Positions 28,347-39,258 of a DNA stretch of 45,116 nt are shown one piece after another. This DNA is from Metabacillus fastidiosus NBRC 101226. GTDB taxonomy: Bacteria > Bacillota > Bacilli > Bacillales > Bacillaceae. Below the pieces are notes generated by a model. That model did no database searches, was not told the DNA's origin, and saw only the letters and a list, made by a program, of their open reading frames with translations. Numbering within the stretch: position 1 is the stretch's first letter; the number at the start of each line of letters is the position of its first letter. The stretch is from NCBI RefSeq assembly GCF_001591625.1, contig NZ_BCVG01000023.1, forward strand, positions 1 through 45,116. Direction: 5' to 3'. A program made the translations under genes and the position numbers.

Positions 28347-28893
28347 AGCAAACCCCTTATAAAATAATTAGTTAATTTTAAGATAACAGAAAAAATAGGA
28401 AAAAGATAGGTCTTTTCTCACATACTATTTTACATTTTTGTATTGAGATGGGATAGATAGTTGGATTATACATATCTATAAATTAGTAACAAATTTATAG
28501 ATGAAATACTAGATGGATAACTAAAAATCATTCGGAAATTTCATTATTTTATAAATAATATTAAATATTAAGTTAGTGAAGTTATAAAAACTCGAATAAC
28601 TAATTGTATTTTTAAATAATCATCCGTCTCTTTTATTAAATAGTTTTTAAGAGATTAACCCCCAATAATGCAGCATTTTCTCCGAAATTTAATACAGAAG
28701 TGGTAATTATTATAGAAAAAATACCGTGGTAAAAAATTACATATAAATAGGAAGAAATTCACTAGAAAACTATGGAAAGGTTTTTCTATAATAAAAACTA
28801 GCATCTTCGACCAAAACTGACAAAATTTTCACAGTATGGTTTTCATTTCTTGTTGTCTATGTTCAAAAAAATAAAATGAAAGAAGGGTGATGA
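28347..28893. other. 547-bp AT-rich intergenic region
   Basis: This lies between the divergent chemoreceptor and glycosyltransferase genes. It is very AT-rich and has no ORF with an RBS. A TATAAT occurs at about 28787-28793 without a convincing -35. No c-di-GMP riboswitch consensus was recognised. It probably holds the two divergent promoters. Confidence 0.4.
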
Positions 28894-31191
28894 ATGGATT
28901 ATAAAATGAATATTAAAAGAGTACTAATTATTTTATCTTTACTCGTTTCATGGATTTATATTGGCTGGAGATTTTTATACACATTGCCGACTGGATGGGC
29001 ATTAATAGCTGGGCTTGCACTGGTAACAGTTGAACTAATACTTATTATCCAAAGTACATTAAATTATATTACATTATTTAAGCCTACTAAATATGCTAAA
29101 CCGGAACTGCCTAAGGTACTTCCGACAGTTGATATATTTATTGCAACGTATAATGAATCTTCTGACGTATTAACGAGAACGATTCTTGGCTGTAAGAACA
29201 TTGAATATGACAAAGAGAAGATGAACATATGGCTGTGTGATGATGGCCGAAGAGCTGAAGCAAGGAAGCTTGCAGAGAAATTAGGAATTAAATATTTGGA
29301 TCGTCCGACAAACGAGCATGCAAAAGCAGGTAATTTAAATAATGCTATGGCATATACGAATGGTGAATTGGTCGTTACCTTAGATGCGGATATGGTACCT
29401 AAACCGAATTTTCTAAAGCATACTGTCGGGTTTTTTAATGACCAAAATGTTGCCTTTGTGCAAACTCCGCAATCCTTTTTTAATGAAGATATTTTTCAGT
29501 ATAATAGCTTTCAAGGCAGAAATATTCCGAATGAACAGGATAATTTCATGCAAAATATTCAATCAGGCAGGGATAGATTTAATGCAGCCATTTATGTTGG
29601 AAGCAATACGATATTCAGTCGTACAGCATTAGATTCTGTTGGAGGATTTGCTACTGGAACAATTACAGAAGATATGGCAACAGGTATGTTATTGCAGGCT
29701 AAGGGTTACAAAACTATTGCATACAGTGAAGTTTTGGCACAAGGCTTAGCACCTGAGTCATTAGATGATTTAATATCTCAAAGAATTAGATGGGCACGAG
29801 GGAATATTCAAACGATCAGAAAGTGGAACCCTTTAACACTTAAAGGGCTGACGGTAATGCAGAGATTATTATACTTAGGATCTGCGAGCTATTGGTATTT
29901 TGGCTTATTTAAGATGATCTTTATTCTTTCTCCGATCGTATATTTATTATTTGGAGTACCTTTTTTAAACACAACCGTTTCCGCTATTATGACAATTTGG
30001 CTGCCGTATTTCTTATTTACTAATATTGCGAACTATATTATTAACGGCAGGAAAGTATCATTTTTCTGGAGTAATATTCAAGAGACAATTTTAACTCCTT
30101 CTCTTGCATGGGCAGTGTTAGTTGAAACTATTCTTAAAAAGCCAATTAAGTTTAAAGTAACTCCGAAAGGAATCCAATCGAAGAAAGAAGCAAGTTTAAA
30201 TAAGGCTTTTCTTAAGCCAGCCTCTGTTCTGCTTTTTGTATCACTGATTGCAGCAGTTAAAGGTGTATTAGTATTAATAGACTCATTAGAATATGGTTAT
30301 TATGCAGGACCTATTATTAATTTATTTTGGATTTGTTTTAATATTGTTTTAATTTTATGCTCTTTTATGATTGCATATGAGCGTCCTAGAGATAGCCAGG
30401 CTGAAAGCTTCGAGAGAGATTATGAAGTTGATATTGTAAATGTAAGCAGCAATCATTCATCTATTAAAGCTAAATGTCTTGATGTATTTGATAATGGGTG
30501 TACTGTCATGCTCCCAGAACTTGAGAGATTAGATGGAAGTGTAAAATTAATTATTCATGGTAAGGAAGGGGAACATGAACTAGAAGCAAGGCTTACTTAC
30601 TATAATGAATATTCAGAAGGATATAAAGCACAATTTACATTCTTCCATATGCCGCTTGAGCAGACTCAAGCTTGGGTTCGTGAAGTGTACGGAAATAAAG
30701 TGAATGAAGAAGATATTGAATATGGGGAAAAGTCAGGAATGGTTTATGCTATTTCTAAATATATCTTTTCTATGAGTAAGCTGACTTTTAATCAAAAACA
30801 ATTATCTCCTAAATTTCAAGTTTCTATTCTTTGTTTATTAACTTTGCTTCCGGAACCGCTTGGCAATGCTGTAGAGGAAGTAGCGGTAGGTAAGGAAAAA
30901 TCAAATCTTCCTATAAAAGATATTCCTTACAGTGGCAGAATAATAGATCAAACGGAAGCTAGTATAGTAGATATTAGTACTGGAGGATGTCAGATTTCAT
31001 TACCTAAGCAAGTGGAAATGGCTATTGGTTCGAAATTAGATGTCTTCCTGCCTGAATCGAATTATTCTTTCGCAGGAGAGATTATACAAGTTAACAATGA
31101 CGGGAAAGACTCAACAGTTGATGTTCAATTTTTAGAAGAGGATTCACGGGAATTATTATATGATAAAATGAAACAAGATAACCGGATTTAA
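28894..31191 (+). CDS. Cellulose-synthase-like GT2 glycosyltransferase with two PilZ-like segments
   Basis: A 765-residue processive membrane glycosyltransferase: two N-terminal helices (about 8-55), a GT2 catalytic domain (about 75-330) with DDG, DAD, TED and QRIRW (the D,D,D,QxxRW set of BcsA), several C-terminal helices (about 335-500), then two beta-rich segments (about 505-600 and 665-760). The second has VDISTGGCQI, matching the DxSxxG half of the c-di-GMP-binding PilZ consensus; the first follows ERPRDSQ but has FDNG instead of DxSxxG. No bcsB, bcsZ or other cellulose gene is adjacent. The product polymer is unknown. Confidence 0.87.
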   Translation: MDYKMNIKRVLIILSLLVSWIYIGWRFLYTLPTGWALIAGLALVTVELILIIQSTLNYITLFKPTKYAKPELPKVLPTVDIFIATYNESSDVLTRTILGCKNIEYDKEKMNIWLCDDGRRAEARKLAEKLGIKYLDRPTNEHAKAGNLNNAMAYTNGELVVTLDADMVPKPNFLKHTVGFFNDQNVAFVQTPQSFFNEDIFQYNSFQGRNIPNEQDNFMQNIQSGRDRFNAAIYVGSNTIFSRTALDSVGGFATGTITEDMATGMLLQAKGYKTIAYSEVLAQGLAPESLDDLISQRIRWARGNIQTIRKWNPLTLKGLTVMQRLLYLGSASYWYFGLFKMIFILSPIVYLLFGVPFLNTTVSAIMTIWLPYFLFTNIANYIINGRKVSFFWSNIQETILTPSLAWAVLVETILKKPIKFKVTPKGIQSKKEASLNKAFLKPASVLLFVSLIAAVKGVLVLIDSLEYGYYAGPIINLFWICFNIVLILCSFMIAYERPRDSQAESFERDYEVDIVNVSSNHSSIKAKCLDVFDNGCTVMLPELERLDGSVKLIIHGKEGEHELEARLTYYNEYSEGYKAQFTFFHMPLEQTQAWVREVYGNKVNEEDIEYGEKSGMVYAISKYIFSMSKLTFNQKQLSPKFQVSILCLLTLLPEPLGNAVEEVAVGKEKSNLPIKDIPYSGRIIDQTEASIVDISTGGCQISLPKQVEMAIGSKLDVFLPESNYSFAGEIIQVNNDGKDSTVDVQFLEEDSRELLYDKMKQDNRI

Positions 31192-31193
31192 GG

Positions 31194-31228
31194 AAAAAAG
31201 ACAATTTCGTTTTGAAATTGTCTTTTTT
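31194..31228. terminator. Bidirectional terminator
   Basis: AAAAAAGACAATTTC (31194-31208) and GAAATTGTCTTTTTT (31214-31228) form a perfect 15-bp stem with A/T runs on both sides. It ends both the glycosyltransferase gene and the convergent second gdhA. Confidence 0.9.
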
Positions 31229-31244
31229 CTTATTATAAAATGGA

Positions 31245-33328
<2,084 letters not shown>

Positions 33329-34228
33329 ATGAATTCGATTGTACAAAATCAATTAAAAGCATTTAAAGAAAGTAAGCAGAACAGAGGCTGTTTATTAGTT
33401 AAGTGTCCGGATCAGCCTGGTATTGTGGCGGCTATTTCTAAATTTTTATATGAATATAATGCAAATATTATTGAGTCAAGTCAATATTCGACAGATCCGC
33501 ACGGTGGACAATTTTTCATTAGAATTGAATTTGAGTGTGGAGAATTAAAGTCAAAAGAAGAGCAGATTAGGAAGGAATTCCAAACAATTGCAGAACATTT
33601 TTCAATGGATTGGAATCTAACTTCTGGTTATGAAGTGAAAAAGACAGCTATTTTTGTTTCAAAAGAGCTTCATTGTTTACGGGAATTACTTTGGGAATGG
33701 CAGAGTGGCGACCTGCTTACGGAGATTGCGATGGTTATTAGTAATCATGAAGATTCAAGAGAAATTGTAGAATCTTTAAATATCCCGTTTTATTATATTC
33801 CAGCAAGCAAGGAAAATCGAGCTGAGGTAGAAAAAGAGCAGCTAGCTTTATTAAAGGAAAATAATATTGACCTTATAATTTTAGCACGCTACATGCAAAT
33901 TTTAACACCAGATTTTGTCGAAGCACATCCATTTAAAATTATTAATATCCATCATTCGTTCTTACCAGCCTTTATCGGTGCGAGACCATATGACCGTGCT
34001 TATAAAAGAGGAGTTAAATTAATTGGTGCTACTTCCCATTATGTTACAAATGATCTTGATGAAGGACCAATTATCGAGCAGGATATAATGCGTGTAGACC
34101 ATCGTGATAAGATTGAGGATTTAAAGAAAATTGGACGTTCGATTGAGAGAAGTGTACTTTCCCGTGCAGTTAAGTGGCATTTGGAAGATAGAGTAATTGT
34201 ACATGAAAATAAAACAATTGTTTTCTAA
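33329..34228 (+). CDS. purU: Formyltetrahydrofolate deformylase
   Basis: A 299-residue enzyme hydrolysing 10-formyl-THF to formate and THF, supplying formate for PurT-type purine synthesis and balancing one-carbon units. Residues 15-95 are an ACT domain (GCLLVKCPDQPGIVAAISKF); residues 100-295 are the formyltransferase fold, with the catalytic Asn-His in INIHHSFLPAF and the conserved Asp in YVTNDLDEGPIIEQD. The ATG at 33329 follows AAGAAGGAG (33311-33319). It is monocistronic, with a terminator at 34241-34302. Confidence 0.93.
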   Translation: MNSIVQNQLKAFKESKQNRGCLLVKCPDQPGIVAAISKFLYEYNANIIESSQYSTDPHGGQFFIRIEFECGELKSKEEQIRKEFQTIAEHFSMDWNLTSGYEVKKTAIFVSKELHCLRELLWEWQSGDLLTEIAMVISNHEDSREIVESLNIPFYYIPASKENRAEVEKEQLALLKENNIDLIILARYMQILTPDFVEAHPFKIINIHHSFLPAFIGARPYDRAYKRGVKLIGATSHYVTNDLDEGPIIEQDIMRVDHRDKIEDLKKIGRSIERSVLSRAVKWHLEDRVIVHENKTIVF

Positions 34229-34240
34229 TAGTATTTAGAC

Positions 34241-34302
34241 AAAGTGTTCTTACTGTCTCTTTTCACATTATGGCTGGAAGGGGAGGGGAGAACACTTTTT
34301 TA
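34241..34302 (+). terminator. purU terminator
   Basis: AAAGTGTTCT (34241-34250) pairs with AGAACACTTT (34289-34298), followed by TTTT. The loop is 38 nt, longer than usual. Confidence 0.7.
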
Positions 34303-34327
34303 TTGAAATTATTATTAAAAAAAGAAA

Positions 34328-34470
34328 GTATACAAATTTATATACATGATTACAAATATGTACACAAGTAAACATAAGTGTATACAAATGTATACGGATA
34401 TGTGTACAAGTAAACAATAAAGTATACATTTGTTTACGAAAATGTATACTTCATTACAAACACGTTACTA
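34328..34470. repeat. parC-like centromere array of phased TAC repeats
   Basis: A tandem array of short units built on TATAC, GTAC, TTAC or TAAAC. Fourteen units have centres at 34331, 34343, 34351, 34361, 34371, 34383, 34393, 34405, 34413, 34425, 34435, 34447, 34455 and 34466, a mean spacing of about 10.4 bp, one DNA turn. A 42-bp higher-order period is visible: ACAAGTAAACA at 34364 and 34406, with TATACA and TACG following at the same offsets. It lies directly upstream of the parM promoter. ParR proteins bind 10-12 bp phased repeats such as these, so it is the likely centromere and operator. Confidence 0.8.
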
Positions 34471-34504
34471 GATTAAAAGTTTCATTATTCTTTTAGCAGT
34501 TTCG

Positions 34505-34533
34505 TTGACTTGCCTATGTAAACGTTATAATCT
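34505..34533 (+). promoter_or_regulatory. parMR promoter
   Basis: TTGACT (34505-34510) with TATAAT (34526-34531, 15-bp spacer) or TAATCT (34528-34533, 17-bp spacer). The spacer contains GTAAACG, like the units of the upstream array, which would let the ParR-like protein repress its own operon. Confidence 0.65.
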
Positions 34534-34591
34534 TTAACTACGTTTAGAAATGTTTTACTATTATTTAACATATGGTGAAAGGGATGGTTTT

Positions 34592-35782
34592 ATGACAAAT
34601 ACACGTATTGCTGCTATTGATGTTGGTAATGATTCTCTAAAGGCTATTTTTGGAAGAATGGAAGCAGAGTTAAACATTCCGAATGTAATTGCTAGAGATA
34701 TTGAAGATCGTCCTATTATTGGAATTGAAGAATTAGACAATCAAGACCCGCTTAATGGCATACATATTCGTGTCCATTCCCCGATTTTAAAAGATAATAA
34801 TGCAATTTACAGGGTTGGACAGCTTGCGACTAAGAGTGATAATTCGTCAGAGCTCGATCCTGGCAGCAGTAAATCGGAAGAAGATCAAACAATTATTATG
34901 CTATTTGCTGCCTTAGCACTTGATGCGGTCCGCGATGAGAATAAACAAATCTTTAAAAAATCTAATAATGTTGTTGAAGCTACTTACTTGCTGGGAACAG
35001 GTCTTCCTTTAAGAGAAGTAAAAGAAGGTAAGGATGTTGGCTACCGCTCTCAGTTATTAAGTGCTGTTCACCAGGTGGAATTTCTAGTGACACCGAAATA
35101 TCAAGGACAAAAAGTAAATATTAGATTTGATGAAGTAAAAGTATATCCAGAAGGATTTGCTGCATTTATAAATCTTGTTATGGATAATAACTTAAATATC
35201 GTTAATAAAGAATTAATTGATAGAAGGATTCTTATTCAAGATATCGGTGGTCTTTCAACAGATATTGCTGTAATTAAAGATCGTAAAGTTGATGATGATA
35301 AGGCACAGGGATTTAATCTTGGAGTGTCTGAATCTCTTGAAATGATTCGTGAAGAGATTCGTTCAAGACATGGGGTTGAACTGGACAGCCGCCGTGATGT
35401 TGTTGAAATTATAACAAAGAAAAACGATCGAAATCATATTATGGTGAAAGGAAGCCGGACAAGCGTTCATGATATCGTTGACCGTATTCTTTTTGAATTA
35501 GCTAAAAAACAATATCGTATTCTGCGAAATACTTGGCAAAAAAACTCTCAAACAGAAATCTGTTATTTCATCGGTGGAGGTTCGCTTATTTTAAAAGAAT
35601 ATCTTAAAACGATGAATAATAAGTTAGACGGTTATAATATCGACTTCTTTGAAGATGAGAAGGAAAGTATTTGGATGATGGCAAATGCTTATTATAAATT
35701 AATTACTGACTTTGCGAGAAAAGCAGAAAAAGTACCTGCTGCTGCACCAAAAGAAGAACAGAAGCAGGGAAAAACAAACTAG
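34592..35782 (+). CDS. parM: ParM-like actin-family segregation ATPase
   Basis: A 396-residue bacterial actin of the ParM/StbA/Alp type. Phosphate-1 is IAAIDVGNDSLKA (near residues 5-17), phosphate-2 is IQDIGGLSTDIAVI and the adenosine motif is CYFIGGGSLILKE. The length is larger than R1 ParM (about 320) and resembles the ALP_N group in Bacillus plasmids and chromosomes. The ATG at 34592 is chosen because GAAAGGGATGG lies upstream; an in-frame ATG at 34550 has no RBS. The gene is 9 bp upstream of the ParR-like gene and downstream of a phased repeat array, giving a complete type II partition cassette. It would polymerise on ATP and push DNA bound through ParR. Confidence 0.88.
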   Translation: MTNTRIAAIDVGNDSLKAIFGRMEAELNIPNVIARDIEDRPIIGIEELDNQDPLNGIHIRVHSPILKDNNAIYRVGQLATKSDNSSELDPGSSKSEEDQTIIMLFAALALDAVRDENKQIFKKSNNVVEATYLLGTGLPLREVKEGKDVGYRSQLLSAVHQVEFLVTPKYQGQKVNIRFDEVKVYPEGFAAFINLVMDNNLNIVNKELIDRRILIQDIGGLSTDIAVIKDRKVDDDKAQGFNLGVSESLEMIREEIRSRHGVELDSRRDVVEIITKKNDRNHIMVKGSRTSVHDIVDRILFELAKKQYRILRNTWQKNSQTEICYFIGGGSLILKEYLKTMNNKLDGYNIDFFEDEKESIWMMANAYYKLITDFARKAEKVPAAAPKEEQKQGKTN

Positions 35783-35791
35783 GGTGATTTT

Positions 35792-36379
35792 ATGAAAATG
35801 GCAGAGATCAAGCGGGGACAGCCTATTACATTCCGTATTCCCGCTGATACTCCTGATCATATCGTGAAGCATTTACAATATTTAAAAGAAACAGAGAAAA
35901 GGAATTTCTCAAGTAAGATCGCTGAGTTCGTCATGACCGGCATGACCCAATCCTTAGCTGAACATCAGGAAGTGCTTCATCTACCGCTTCCAAGGCGTTT
36001 AAGTAAAGCACAGCGGGACTGGTTAAAGCATGAGCAGTCACAAGCTTTATTAGGAAGCATCATTCATCAGTTATTGTCTGATCCGCTTCGTGTTGCTTCT
36101 CTCTTGTCATCACTAAATAATGATATTATCAATGAAGATTACTATTCTATGCCTTTAGAAGAAGCAGCAGGAACAACGGATCCTGTGGCTAGACCTCTAA
36201 TGCAGGATGAGGAAGAAGTAGAAACAATCAAGCAGCCGTTAAATATTATCGATGATGACGATCTTGATGAAATCGACTGGGGAACAGAAGTGCAGGTAGA
36301 CTCTTCGGTTGAAGAAGAGACAGTTAATGAGAGTTTAGATGACTTACTGGGTGATTTTTTAGCTCAAATGAATAAATAA
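35792..36379 (+). CDS. ParR-like ribbon-helix-helix centromere-binding adaptor
   Basis: A 195-residue protein. The N-terminal part fits a ribbon-helix-helix: strand QPITFRIPAD (near 10-19) and helices HIVKHLQYLKETEKR and NFSSKIAEFVMTGM. The middle (60-115) is helical and basic; the tail (about 120-195) is strongly acidic, with a final amphipathic helix SLDDLLGDFLAQMNK. In ParR proteins the C-terminal helix binds the ParM filament end. No close sequence family is recognisable by eye; the call rests on the RHH-like start, tail, position after parM and the repeat array. Confidence 0.75.
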   Translation: MKMAEIKRGQPITFRIPADTPDHIVKHLQYLKETEKRNFSSKIAEFVMTGMTQSLAEHQEVLHLPLPRRLSKAQRDWLKHEQSQALLGSIIHQLLSDPLRVASLLSSLNNDIINEDYYSMPLEEAAGTTDPVARPLMQDEEEVETIKQPLNIIDDDDLDEIDWGTEVQVDSSVEEETVNESLDDLLGDFLAQMNK

Positions 36380-36430
36380 TGTTATTAGTTTTCTTTTAAA
36401 AGTTCAATATCTATAAAAATTTTTCGTTCT

Positions 36431-36467
36431 AGGAGCTGCTTTCAAACTAAGAAAGCAGCTCTTTTTT
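36431..36467 (+). terminator. Terminator of the par operon
   Basis: AGGAGCTGCTTTC and GAAAGCAGCTCT (36451-36462) form a stem of about 11 bp with a short AAACTAA loop and a six-T tail. The remaining sequence to 36759 is AT-rich, without a recognisable gene. Confidence 0.85.
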
Positions 36468-36759
36468 ATTTAAATTAAATAAAAAATGGAATAACCCCCA
36501 AAAAATATCTTGGAAAATAGAAACATATAGCTGACAGAAAGTTGTCAAAAAATGATGATATAAGTCGAAGTTTATTACTTGATATGCAGGGTTAATGTAA
36601 TTTTTTCTATCATTATTCATTTATATTAGTAAGCGATCTAGAAAATAAAAACGACTTATAATTCATCATCAAAAATTTTAAGATCGATTTCTATAATTTA
36701 GACAGATTTAAAAATATATAAATTATAGGCATGGGTCATATAAAAGGGAGCGGATTTTG

Positions 36760-37197
36760 ATGAAAATGAAGAAATTAGGATTAGTTGCAGGTATTACAGG
36801 GCTTGTATTAGTTGCCCCGATTACTTCACATGCACAAGGTAATGCATACGGAAGTAAAACGGAAATATTCCAGAATAAATCTGAAATGTTAATGCAGAAG
36901 GCTGAAATCGCTGAGAATTATGGGAATAAATATAAAGCAGAGGCATTGAAAAGAAAAGCGGACATACTTCAGAGAAAAGCAGAAGTTACAAATGCTGAAA
37001 ACGAGAAGATAAATAAGGAGCAAAAAGAGACCGCTAGTATACTTGGCACGAAATCTGAAATCTTCAACAAAAAATCTGATATTTTAAAAAAGAAAGCAGC
37101 AGCTGCACAGAGTAACGGAAATGTGAAGAAGGCGAAAGCATTAAATAAAAAAGCAGAGATGTTTGAACGCAAAGCAAAAAATGCACATTCTAAATGA
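36760..37197 (+). CDS. Exported protein with a 45-residue tandem duplication
   Basis: A 145-residue secreted protein of unknown family. The signal peptide (1-25) has a likely cleavage at SHA|QG. Residues 31-75 and 96-140 are ungapped copies of one unit, 22 of 45 positions identical, each beginning G-(S/T)-K-(T/S)-EIF and ending RKA; they are joined by a 20-residue Lys/Glu linker. The unit is Lys/Ala/Glu-rich and helical, with a central GN-x2-KA turn reminiscent of a TPR-like helix pair. AAGGGAG (36743-36749) precedes the ATG at 36760. It has its own terminator at 37244-37291. Confidence 0.78.
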   Translation: MKMKKLGLVAGITGLVLVAPITSHAQGNAYGSKTEIFQNKSEMLMQKAEIAENYGNKYKAEALKRKADILQRKAEVTNAENEKINKEQKETASILGTKSEIFNKKSDILKKKAAAAQSNGNVKKAKALNKKAEMFERKAKNAHSK

Positions 37198-37243
37198 TAA
37201 ATAGAGTTTTTATTATTTATATGGGAATAATAAAATAGAAGGT

Positions 37244-37291
37244 AGAGAATGTTCTAAGTTGAAAAAATGACTTAGAATATTCTCTTTTTTT
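37244..37291 (+). terminator. Terminator of the repeat-protein gene
   Basis: AGAGAATGTTCTAAGT (37244-37259) pairs with ACTTAGAATATTCTCT (37269-37284) with one mismatch, then a T-run. Confidence 0.88.
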
Positions 37292-37401
37292 AGATGAATT
37301 TTATTCGGTTTTACGTTATTAAAAACATTATAATTGATAAACATTCTTAATTAGACGTATAATTAATTTTATGTTAAAAGTTTTAAAGGAGAATATTTAA
37401 T

Positions 37402-39117
37402 ATGCTGAGTCGATTTTTTTCATATTATAAGCCACATAAGAAGTTATTTATTTTAGATTTTAGCAGTGCAGTTGTCGTTGCTCTGTTGGAATTAGCTTTC
37501 CCGCTTGCGGTCAGCTGGTTCATTGACTCGTTACTGCCGACTGGTAACTGGTCGACTATTGTATCTGTTAGTGTTGGACTGTTCTTAGTTTATTTGATGA
37601 GTACATTTTTGCAATATATCGTTACATATTGGGGACATAAACTAGGAACCAATATTGAGACCGATATGAGGGATCAATTATTTGAACATGTTCAGAAGCA
37701 GTCATTCAGCTTTTTCGATAATACGAAGACAGGCCATATTATGAGCAGGATTACAAATGATTTATTTGATATCGGTGAACTTGCCCATCATGGTCCTGAG
37801 GACTTGTTTATTGCCGTTATGACGTTTATCGGTGCCTTTTGGATTATGGTAACGATTAATGTACAGCTTGCACTTGTTACAATTCTTGTACTGCCTCTGC
37901 TTGCTTTAGTTATGACTTTTTGTAATATCAAAATGAACAAGGCTTGGAAGCGTATGTACGGTGAAATTGCAGATGTCAATGCAAGAGTAGAAGATAGTGT
38001 TTCAGGTGTTCGTGTTGTTCAATCCTTTACAAATGAAAAATTTGAAAATGAGAGATTTAGGGAAAATAACGGGAAATTTAGAAAGGCAAAAATTGCTGGC
38101 TATCGTATCATGGCGTTAACTGGGTCGAGCATCTATATGATGACAAGATTTATTATTCTGACTGTCCTTATTTACGGTGCATGGTTAAGCTTTACGGGCC
38201 GATTGTCGTATGGGGAATTAGTTGGCTTTGTTCTTTATGTGAATGTATTATTTAAACCTGTTGATAAAATTAGTTCATTAATGGAGCTGTATCCGAAAGG
38301 GATGGCAGGTTTCAAACGCTTCATAGAGCTGCTTGATTCTGAGCCTGAAATAAAGGATATAAAAGAAGCGGTAGAAGTGGAGACACTCCGCGGTGATATC
38401 GTTTTAAAAAATGTGGACTTCAGCTATGATGGAAAGCATCCAGTTTTAAATGGTATTAATTTAAATATTCATGCAGGAGAAACAGTTGCCTTTGTCGGCC
38501 CATCAGGTGCCGGGAAGACAACAATCTGCTCGCTTATCCCAAGATTTTACGATGTCGAGGGCGGTACTATTACTATCGATGGTATAGATGTCCGCCATAT
38601 GACAAAGCACTCTCTTAGAGCGCAGATCGGTATTGTTCAGCAAGATGTGTTCTTATTTACCGGAACATTGCGTGAAAATATTGCATACGGCAAATTAGAT
38701 GCAACGGAAGAGGAAATAAGAGAAGCAGCCAGAAATGCTCATTTAGAAGAGTTTATTGAATCTTTACCAGACGGGTATGATACACAAATTGGACAAAGAG
38801 GATTAAAACTTTCAGGGGGACAAAAGCAAAGACTTGCAATTGCGAGGATGTTCTTGAAGAATCCGCCAATTTTGATTTTAGATGAGGCGACATCGGCACT
38901 CGATACAGAAACAGAGTTAATTATTCAAGAAGCATTGAATAAGCTTGCTGAAAATCGAACAACTCTTATCATCGCCCATAGATTGGCTACGATCCGAAAT
39001 GCTGACCGTATTGTCGTTGTTACGAAAGATGGCATTGCCGAGGAAGGCGGACATGATGAACTGATTGAACAGGGCGGAATATTCGCCAATCTGCACCGGG
39101 TTCAATATCAAAGATAA
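37402..39117 (+). CDS. ABC exporter half-transporter (MsbA/YknU-like)
   Basis: A 571-residue type IV ABC exporter: a six-helix transmembrane domain (about 15-300) followed by an ATPase with Walker A GPSGAGKTT, signature LSGGQKQR, Walker B ILILDEATSALD and switch IIAHRL. Intact half-transporters of this kind form homodimers or pair with a second half; no partner gene is adjacent. Substrates in the family include lipids, drugs and peptides. AAAGGAG lies upstream of the ATG. A GC-rich terminator follows. Confidence 0.9.
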   Translation: MLSRFFSYYKPHKKLFILDFSSAVVVALLELAFPLAVSWFIDSLLPTGNWSTIVSVSVGLFLVYLMSTFLQYIVTYWGHKLGTNIETDMRDQLFEHVQKQSFSFFDNTKTGHIMSRITNDLFDIGELAHHGPEDLFIAVMTFIGAFWIMVTINVQLALVTILVLPLLALVMTFCNIKMNKAWKRMYGEIADVNARVEDSVSGVRVVQSFTNEKFENERFRENNGKFRKAKIAGYRIMALTGSSIYMMTRFIILTVLIYGAWLSFTGRLSYGELVGFVLYVNVLFKPVDKISSLMELYPKGMAGFKRFIELLDSEPEIKDIKEAVEVETLRGDIVLKNVDFSYDGKHPVLNGINLNIHAGETVAFVGPSGAGKTTICSLIPRFYDVEGGTITIDGIDVRHMTKHSLRAQIGIVQQDVFLFTGTLRENIAYGKLDATEEEIREAARNAHLEEFIESLPDGYDTQIGQRGLKLSGGQKQRLAIARMFLKNPPILILDEATSALDTETELIIQEALNKLAENRTTLIIAHRLATIRNADRIVVVTKDGIAEEGGHDELIEQGGIFANLHRVQYQR

Positions 39118-39162
39118 TCGAAACCGAGAAAGTAGAATTGTATAAGAATAAGAAATGATAGA

Positions 39163-39195
39163 AGGCCGGCAGCTTGAATATGTGCCGGCTTTTTG
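39163..39195 (+). terminator. GC-rich terminator
   Basis: GCCGGCA (39165-39171) and TGCCGGC (39183-39189) followed by TTTTT, ending the ABC exporter gene. Confidence 0.85.
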
Positions 39196-39258
39196 TTGTT
39201 TTTACATGATTAATCGAATTGCCATGTTATAATGGCAACAACTAGGAGGTGCCGGCGT

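Noticed and set aside
28347-28893. c-di-GMP riboswitch before the PilZ-containing synthase
   Set aside because: No GEMM-like conserved core could be recognised in this AT-rich interval.
34328-34470. CRISPR-like or replication-origin iterons
   Set aside because: Units are only about 10 bp without spacers, so it is not CRISPR. No replication initiator gene is adjacent, whereas parM and a ParR-like gene are, so a centromere reading fits better.
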